Assembly: GCF_000013765.1 (NCBI RefSeq)
Contig: NC_007954.1
Location: 1,302,001-1,366,000, forward strand
Source of the DNA: Shewanella denitrificans OS217
GTDB taxonomy: Bacteria > Pseudomonadota > Gammaproteobacteria > Enterobacterales > Shewanellaceae
Length of the DNA: 64,000 nt
Reading direction: 5' to 3'
The notes beneath the pieces are model-generated. The model ran no database searches and had not been told where the DNA came from. It saw only the letters and a list, made by a program, of their open reading frames with translations. The translations under genes and the position numbers were made by a program. Of this stretch, positions 54,001 to 61,900 are shown piece after piece; position 1 is the first letter of the stretch; each line of letters starts with the position of its first letter.

Positions 54001-55909
54001 TCCTGTGCATTTACTTTGGGAGTTTAAACGAGCGAAATACCCAGAGTGGTTAATCCAAAATATGATTGAAGATTATCTGTCTTTACTCAAAAAGGCATTG
54101 GAAAACACCAATATTTCTCTAAGTCAATTGAATGCCAATACGCCTGAAATCTGCGGTCCGGAAGTAGAAATTTTGTCAGGAACTGTTTTTGATGCTTTTC
54201 GCTTTCAAGCACTGGCTCATCCTAATCGCACGGCGATTGAATTCCAGGGCCAAGTATATAGTTACATTAATCTTTTAGTCCGAGTAGAACAACAGGCCAC
54301 ATATCTATCGCATCTGGAGCTCTCGGCTGGAGAATATGTTGGAATTTGTTTACCCAGAAGCATCGACTATGTAAGTTGGATGCTGGCCTGTCAAGCCGCT
54401 GGTGTAGGTTATGTGCCACTGGACCCTGATTATCCGGCAGCACGCATTGAATTCGTTATTAAGCACAGTCAAATTACTCATTTGATCACCCATTCGGACC
54501 AGTATTCTGCAAATCGCATCCCTTGTAACGCAAAAAGTGAGCAAAGCCGTAAGGCTATTTCTATATCAGGTAGTACAGCAATGTATTGTATTTATACGTC
54601 TGGCTCTACCGGCTTACCTAAAGGGGTTGTTATCAGCCATGGTGCATTTTCCAACTTCATTCAGGCTATGTCCCGAGAATTTAACTTGCTCCCGGAGCAA
54701 AGCTGGCTAGCAATTACATCATTTTCTTTCGATATTTCAACGTTAGAGCTTTACTTGCCTTTGATCTCAGGGGCCAAAGTTGTTTTAACCTCACAAGAAG
54801 ATAGTCGTGACATAGGATGCTTACGTCGCTATTTGCAAAGCGGACAAATCAGTCATTGCCAAGCGACTCCCAGTACCTGGAAGACCCTTATATCTGATGG
54901 TTGGCGACCCACCACTGACCAAACTATCCTCTGTGGTGGAGAAGCTATAGACATTCAATTAGCTCATCTATTAACTGAAAAAGGTAATGTCTGTTACAAC
55001 ATGTACGGCCCCACAGAAACCACTGTATGGTCTTCTTTTAAACAACTTTCAACAGGTGATGATAATTCCCAAAACAGCAGTACTTCTTTAGGGTCACCTA
55101 TTGCCAATACCCAGATTTATATACTTGATGATGCATTGCATCAAGTACCGGTTGGTGCCATTGGACAACTTTGGATCGGTGGAGCGAGTTTGTCTGATGG
55201 CTATTTGCACAACTCAGAATTAACAAATGAGCGCTTCGTCTTACATCCTGTCAATGGGAAGCGCATTTATCAGACTGGCGATTTAGCTTCCATTGATGGG
55301 TACGGCGAATTGCAATTTCACGGACGAGCAGATCAGCAAGTAAAGCTGTCAGGGTTTCGTATCGAGTTGGAGGAAATAGAACAGATTATTAAACAGTTAG
55401 CCGAAGTTAATCAGGTAGCTGTGGTTATCCGAAATGTCGCTGAAACACCACAACTGATTGCTTTTTTTTCTGGAGAATGTGATGAATCAACCGTTTTGAC
55501 ACAATGTCGTCAAAAGCTACCCGGCTATATGATCCCTCATAAAGTTATTACGCTTGACACATTACCGTTAACGCCGAATCGCAAGGTTGATAAAAAAGCA
55601 TTACCGACAGATCTGCAACCATCTGATGTTATCAATACACCGCAAACACCTACGGAAGAACAGCTCGAAACGATATTAAGTTCCCATCTTGGCTATCCCC
55701 GAATTGATACCCAACGCAATTTTTATAAGTTGGGAGGTAATTCTTTAATGGCAATGAAGGTATGTGTCAGCATTGAACGAGAAATGAATGTATCGCTAAA
55801 AGCCATCGATTTCATCGAACTCGGCAGTATCACAGCTGTGGCCGCCTTTATTGACGCAACCTCAGGCGAAACATCCGAAATGGAATTTGTAGAGGAAATG
55901 ACAATATGA
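51044..55909 (+). CDS. nonribosomal peptide synthetase, modules A-T-C-A-T
   Basis: 1621 residues. No starter C domain: A1 (about 1-490, IIYTSGTTGKPKG near 144, NAYGPTETT), T1 (FFQHGGASIAAI, Ser about 532), C (about 590-1010, EHHLVHDGWS near 721), A2 (about 1030-1530, IYTSGSTGLPKG near 1184, MYGPTETT), T2 (FYKLGGNSLMAM, Ser about 1567). By hand alignment A2 reads D-I-L-Q-L-G-M-V-W, close to the known glycine code; A1 reads D-A-A-W-L-A-A-V-I, no clear match. The C-terminus EMEFVEEMTI is acidic, like tails that dock to TubC domains. Overlaps the next NRPS by ATGA. Confidence 0.92.
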   Translation: MMEQLLSKIPWNSKSAAVISEQGQWSFSQIDTKSDLWASHILEQLGKDIRHWPVAMPIIAERSADYIVALLACWKLGIGVAPIAVDTPISRLTHITNDLNSQWVINLTELNITNSQEIRFDAGLPNATALHETPLQKSGIAYIIYTSGTTGKPKGCVVGVESVLPIMQSYCDYFGLNESSRITLSANIAFDAAMADLIPGLISGARIYIVDHQILMQPNRLIEYYHHHQITYSWIATPIIEVIMSTPDITLPRSLKVLLTAGQRLTKRPPKEWHTRVENAYGPTETTVIATVGIVNPNGHGLPDIGTTFLGVHCLLVDQRLQPVQYGEEGELLIYGAGVSRGYLNLPELNNEKFIRILDAQGNEVRAYRSGDLCRVNKQGNIEYVSRIDKQLKLNGNRLESDEIIHHMLAQEGVKQAHAMIQKIGAQDILVGYIVAENASQLDTVTLQSLLGEEMPKYMIPQKFVFLDAFPLTSNQKLDESALSLPQIERTEADEDQDGLSSDERDFLFLFRKIMGIDIGWEDSFFQHGGASIAAISISAAVHKQFAMGLPFELFEQHGTPQRIWQSINRQAYQVTEISSHVDETLEYFDAPLSSSQRSIWFFANMDNKDRAYHAKSQLKLVGKVNAEAIAFALQKVVDRHSIFRTSFIPGAGDGIQRVHKTYQVKLQQFNLSSFPSVDREQRLEHLLQEELNQPFDLSFLPLVRWALVKMDNDESILIHIEHHLVHDGWSYNLFLKDFLFYYRSVLMQEVDELPFPAQYADFCITQAEWLNTRAAEGQLKYWKNQLQGAATVINLPSHKTDTNNQREGKTLRIQLPRKQWHALEKLAEQRGETPFSIMLGIYYLMLSRFSGDKDICVGSAFANRQWIQADSIIGMMINTVALRAKFEDQTSIDQLLSQSSRVVHEAQQNQDIPFEYLVKEINPERPVGINPFFQVFFGFHDSPMPEINLPGINHAEVVEAIDSSAAKFDLSVVVIPRKGQVGDDDPVHLLWEFKRAKYPEWLIQNMIEDYLSLLKKALENTNISLSQLNANTPEICGPEVEILSGTVFDAFRFQALAHPNRTAIEFQGQVYSYINLLVRVEQQATYLSHLELSAGEYVGICLPRSIDYVSWMLACQAAGVGYVPLDPDYPAARIEFVIKHSQITHLITHSDQYSANRIPCNAKSEQSRKAISISGSTAMYCIYTSGSTGLPKGVVISHGAFSNFIQAMSREFNLLPEQSWLAITSFSFDISTLELYLPLISGAKVVLTSQEDSRDIGCLRRYLQSGQISHCQATPSTWKTLISDGWRPTTDQTILCGGEAIDIQLAHLLTEKGNVCYNMYGPTETTVWSSFKQLSTGDDNSQNSSTSLGSPIANTQIYILDDALHQVPVGAIGQLWIGGASLSDGYLHNSELTNERFVLHPVNGKRIYQTGDLASIDGYGELQFHGRADQQVKLSGFRIELEEIEQIIKQLAEVNQVAVVIRNVAETPQLIAFFSGECDESTVLTQCRQKLPGYMIPHKVITLDTLPLTPNRKVDKKALPTDLQPSDVINTPQTPTEEQLETILSSHLGYPRIDTQRNFYKLGGNSLMAMKVCVSIEREMNVSLKAIDFIELGSITAVAAFIDATSGETSEMEFVEEMTI

Positions 55910-58900
55910 GTATTCGGAAGTTACTCGCTGAACTTAAGCAACAGGGGATAGTGGTTCAAGTTAATAATGAACAATTGACGATTAAATCTACCGTATCCCC
56001 TATTTCACCTGATGCGATCCGAAAGCTCAAACAACACAAACAAACGTTAATTGGTTACCTGAAACAACTTGAAATGGCTCCAATGACTATTCACAAAATA
56101 AGTGATGCCGTAAAATCTCATGGTGTAGGGATATCAATCCAACAGTTGTCTTTATGGCCCCTGTACCAAATGGGGCAAGCAGCACACTATAACATCCCGG
56201 TATGTTACGCCCTTCCCGTTGAGGTAAATACAGAGCGTCTGTGTCAGGCACTGATTCAGGTTTATCAGCAGCATGATGCATTGCACAGTATATTTGTCGA
56301 TAATGGCGAACAGGTATTGTTACGCCCCCGAATAGATACTAACTGGCAAGCACAGGTCGAGTTGATTTCTCCTGACTCGCTGGAAACCACTGTCATCAAA
56401 GCCTATCAACAAGAGCAGGCGAGGCAATTCGATTTAGTGAACGATACCTTGTTTGTCGCCCGGTTACTTGATGCCGGCGAGCAACGGTTTATCTTGTTAA
56501 ACTTTCCCCATATTATTATGGATGGCTGGTCCATTGGTCAATTATGGCAAAAAGTTAATCACTACTATGTCGGTGATAATACCCAAACCACAACGGACAC
56601 AGAAACCCCCGCAGACTACTGTGATTATCTGGCCTGGCTCTCTGGCCAAACTGAACAACATGACTACTGGCAAACACGCTTGCAAGGTTATGTCCCCTTT
56701 GAATGGCACAGCCTGAGCCATACGAGCCATATAAACATCAACTCAGCACCTGAGCACCTGCGCTATTCCCGATTAATACCTGAAGACGTCACTGCGTTGC
56801 GAACCTTGGCACAATCAGAGCAAGTATCCATGTTCTGTGCTGCCTTGTATTTATGGTCTTGTACTCTGAGTCAATTTACTGGTCAAAATGATATCGTTGT
56901 CAGTACTCCCTACGTTAACCGCGAACAGCGGCAGTTACTGGACATCATCGGTTACCTGGTGTCCATGATCCCGGTGCGCTATCAGAGACAGGAAACACTG
57001 AAAACATTTCAGCAACACTGGCATCAGGACCTTGCGGCTGCTCACTGTGACTTTAATGCTCTGCTGAATGATTTGGATCTGGTGAGTGAAGGGGGGCGTC
57101 ATCCACTACAGCAGTCGGTTTTTTCCTGGCAGGACGGGATTGTTTCAGCCCCGATGCTGGCAGGCGCACCGCTCGGACGTCGCGAGACCACTCTAGAGAA
57201 GTCAAAGTTTCCATTAAACCTATCCATTGTTCCTCTTGACGAGGGGTATCAGCTTAAGTGGGAATATGACCCCGCTATACTAAGCTCAGATACCATCGAG
57301 CAGCTTGAAACCCTGTTTATTGATAGTATCAGGTCACAGGGATACTGGACCCGACAGTGGCCTGAAGTACCAGAGCCTACTATCTCCGATAGCAATGTTA
57401 TCACCCGTTTATTGGCACAGGTACAGGCTCGGGGCGAAGCCACAGCGCTTATTCAAGACGATGAACAGCTGACCTATCAGACACTATGGACTCAAAGCCT
57501 GAAAATTGCCGGGCAGTTACAGCATATCGGAGTTAAACCTGGGGAGCGGGTTGGTCTTTGCCTTCCCCGGGGGATACCAATGGTTATCGGTTTGGTCGGG
57601 ATTGTAATGGCGGGGGGCGTTTACGTTCCCTTGTCGGAAGATGACGACAACGTCCGTCTCGCACAACTGGCCAGCCGCTGTCAGATGCGCTATTGCCTTA
57701 CCGGCCGGGATATCAGTGATATTGATGTTTTGACTAGGCTGTCGGTCAATGATTTATTACAGGCACCGGAACACACTTTTCAGCCAGTTCTCCTCAGCGG
57801 AACCAGCCCCATGTACATTAATTTCTCCTCTGGTACCACAGGTGAGCCTAAGGGTATTTGCTGTGTCCATCAGGGGGTAATACGTCTGGTCTGCTCACCT
57901 GATTATATGCATCTGGATACTGATACATGCATGCTATCTGCAGCGGCCCTAACTTTCGATGCCTTTACGCTGGAGCTTTGGGGGCCACTGCTTAATGGTG
58001 GTCAGGTACAATTGTTATCAAACAAACAGCTGAATGTGGTACAGCTGCAACATCTGATCACTGACCAAGGGGTGAATACCCTGTGGTTAACTGCTGCATT
58101 ATTCCATACACTGGTTGATATTGATGTACGAGCATTTTCCGGATTGCAACAGTTGCTTGTCGGGGGGGATGTCATCTCACCCGGTCATGTACAAAAGGTC
58201 TATGCCAGTGACCCGGATATTTGCATTATTAATGGCTATGGCCCGACTGAGAACACTACCTTCACCTGCTGTTATACCATTCCCCGCGACTGGCCAGTCA
58301 ATGAGCCTTTACCTGTAGGAACACCGATTCGAGGAACTGGGGTTTGTTTATTGAATGTGGATAATACCCCTGTTTTATCCGGTTGTGTCGGGGAAATTGT
58401 TGCAACCGGGGCCGGGCTTGCAGCCGGTTATCTGGACCCGCAACAGGAGATTGGCCGATTTGTGGAACTGGAACTACCGGACAGACGTTGTCGAGCCTAT
58501 CGTACTGGGGATATGGGGTATGTAGATAGCCTGGGGCGAATACGCTTTTTGGGGCGGGCTGACCAGCAGGTTAAAATCAATGGTTTCCGTGTCGAGCTTG
58601 AAGCTATAAACCGTGCTCTGTCTGCTATTGACGGGATTAAACGGGGCGAAACTATCGCGATTACGCCAAACAAACCCGGTGGAGCACAGAGACTTGTCGG
58701 GTTTGTTCAACAGGAACGGGAAGTGGTTCCCGATACATCAGAGGTGACTGATGTCACGGAGTTGCTCACTCATCTTTCCCCGACCTTGCCTGGTTATATG
58801 TTGCCAGGCGTCTTGTTGTCGGTAACAGAGTGGCCTCTGACCAGAACCGGCAAAGTAGACCGCAACACCTTACAGGCATGGTATGAGCAGTGGCTTTTGG

Positions 58901-61900
58901 AGCATCAATTAAATACCCGCTCACTGACGCCAACTGAACGTCAAATCACCAAAGTGTGGGAGTCTGTACTGGGCTGCAAAACACTGAATCACTCCGCCCA
59001 CTTCTATCAGCTCGGTGGTAATTCGTTACTTGCACTTAAAGCGGTTAGTCAATTGGCTAGCATATTCAAATTGAACATTGGCATATTAGATGTATTAAAG
59101 CGGCCCGTTCTAAGCCAGCTGGCTAGTCACATTCAACAAATGCAACAACAAGATCTGATTAAAGCCGCCGAATTTTATATTCAGCCTATCACTAACGCCG
59201 TAAAATCTCATGGTGTAGGGATATCAATCCAACAGTTGTCTTTATGGCCCCTGTACCAAATGGGGCAAGCAGCACACTATAACATCCCGGTATGTTACGC
59301 CCTTCCCGTTGAGGTAAATACAGAGCGTCTGTGTCAGGCACTGATTCAGGTTTATCAGCAGCATGATGCATTGCACAGTATATTTGTCGATAATGGCGAA
59401 CAGGTATTGTTACGCCCCCGAATAGATACTAACTGGCAAGCACAGGTCGAGTTGATTTCTCCTGACTCGCTGGAAACCACTGTCATCAAAGCCTATCAAC
59501 AAGAGCAGGCGAGGCAATTCGATTTAGTGAACGATACCTTGTTTGTCGCCCGGTTACTTGATGCCGGCGAGCAACGGTTTATCTTGTTAAACTTTCCCCA
59601 TATTATTATGGATGGCTGGTCCATTGGTCAATTATGGCAAAAAGTTAATCACTACTATGTCGGTGATAATACCCAAACCACAACGGACACAGAAACCCCC
59701 GCAGACTACTGTGATTATCTGGCCTGGCTCTCTGGCCAAACTGAACAACATGACTACTGGCAAACACGCTTGCAAGGTTATGTCCCCTTTGAATGGCACA
59801 GCCTGAGCCATACGAGCCATATAAACATCAACTCAGCACCTGAGCACCTGCGCTATTCCCGATTAATACCTGAAGACGTCACTGCGTTGCGAACCTTGGC
59901 ACAATCAGAGCAAGTATCCATGTTCTGTGCTGCCTTGTATTTATGGTCTTGTACTCTGAGTCAATTTACTGGTCAAAATGATATCGTTGTCAGTACTCCC
60001 TACGTTAACCGCGAACAGCGGCAGTTACTGGACATCATCGGTTACCTGGTGTCCATGATCCCGGTGCGCTATCAGAGACAGGAAACACTGAAAACATTTC
60101 AGCAACACTGGCATCAGGACCTTGCGGCTGCTCACTGTGACTTTAATGCTCTGCTGAATGATTTGGATCTGGTGAGTGAAGGGGGGCGTCATCCACTACA
60201 GCAGTCGGTTTTTTCCTGGCAGGACGGGATTGTTTCAGCCCCGATGCTGGCAGGCGCACCGCTCGGACGTCGCGAGACCACTCTAGAGAAGTCAAAGTTT
60301 CCATTAAACCTATCCATTGTTCCTCTTGACGAGGGGTATCAGCTTAAGTGGGAATATGACCCCGCTATACTAAGCTCAGATACCATCGAGCAGCTTGAAA
60401 CCCTGTTTATTGATAGTATCAGGTCACAGGGACACTGGACCCGACAGTGGCCTGAAGTACCAGAGCCTACTATCTCCGATAGCAATGTTATCACCCGTTT
60501 ATTGGCACAGGTACAGGCTCGGGGCGAAGCCACAGCGCTTATTCAAGACGATGAACAGCTGACCTATCAGACACTATGGACTCAAAGCCTGAAAATTGCC
60601 GGGCAGTTACAGCATATCGGAGTTAAACCTGGGGAGCGGGTTGGTCTTTGCCTTCCCCGGGGGATACCAATGGTTATCGGTTTGGTCGGGATTGTAATGG
60701 CGGGGGGCGTTTACGTTCCCTTGTCGGAAGATGACGACAACGTCCGTCTCGCACAACTGGCCAGCCGCTGTCAGATGCGCTATTGCCTTACCGGCCGGGA
60801 TATCAGTGATATTGATGTTTTGACTAGGCTGTCGGTCAATGATTTATTACAGGCACCGGAACACACTTTTCAGCCAGTTCTCCTCAGCGGAACCAGCCCC
60901 ATGTACATTAATTTCTCCTCTGGTACCACAGGTGAGCCTAAGGGTATTTGCTGTGTCCATCAGGGGGTAATACGTCTGGTCTGCTCACCTGATTATATGC
61001 ATCTGGATACTGATACATGCATGCTATCTGCAGCGGCCCTAACTTTCGATGCCTTTACGCTGGAGCTTTGGGGGCCACTGCTTAATGGTGGTCAGGTACA
61101 ATTGTTATCAAACAAACAGCTGAATGTGGTACAGCTGCAACATCTGATCACTGACCAAGGGGTGAATACCCTGTGGTTAACTGCTGCATTATTCCATACA
61201 CTGGTTGATATTGATGTACGAGCATTTTCCGGATTGCAACAGTTGCTTGTCGGGGGGGATGTCATCTCACCCGGTCATGTACAAAAGGTCTATGCCAGTG
61301 ACCCGGATATTTGCATTATTAATGGCTATGGCCCGACTGAGAACACTACCTTCACCTGCTGTTATACCATTCCCCGCGACTGGCCAGTCAATGAGCCTTT
61401 ACCTGTAGGAACACCGATTCGAGGAACTGGGGTTTGTTTATTGAATGTGGATAATACCCCTGTTTTATCCGGTTGTGTCGGGGAAATTGTTGCAACCGGG
61501 GCCGGGCTTGCAGCCGGTTATCTGGACCCGCAACAGGAGATTGGCCGATTTGTGGAACTGGAACTACCGGACAGACGTTGTCGAGCCTATCGTACTGGGG
61601 ATATGGGGTATGTAGATAGCCTGGGGCGAATACGCTTTTTGGGGCGGGCTGACCAGCAGGTTAAAATCAATGGTTTCCGTGTCGAGCTTGAAGCTATAAA
61701 CCGTGCTCTGTCTGCTATTGACGGGATTAAACGGGGCGAAACTATCGCGATTACGCCAAACAAACCCGGTGGAGCACAGAGACTTGTCGGGTTTGTTCAA
61801 CAGGAACGGGAAGTGGTTCCCGATACATCAGAGGTGACTGATGTCACGGAGTTGCTCACTCATCTTTCCCCGACCTTGCCTGGTTATATGTTGCCAGGCG

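Noticed and set aside
56522..61800. Short open frames on both strands inside the duplicated NRPS region, occurring twice at the same offset
   Set aside because: They are shadows of the NRPS frame and occur twice only because the module is duplicated.
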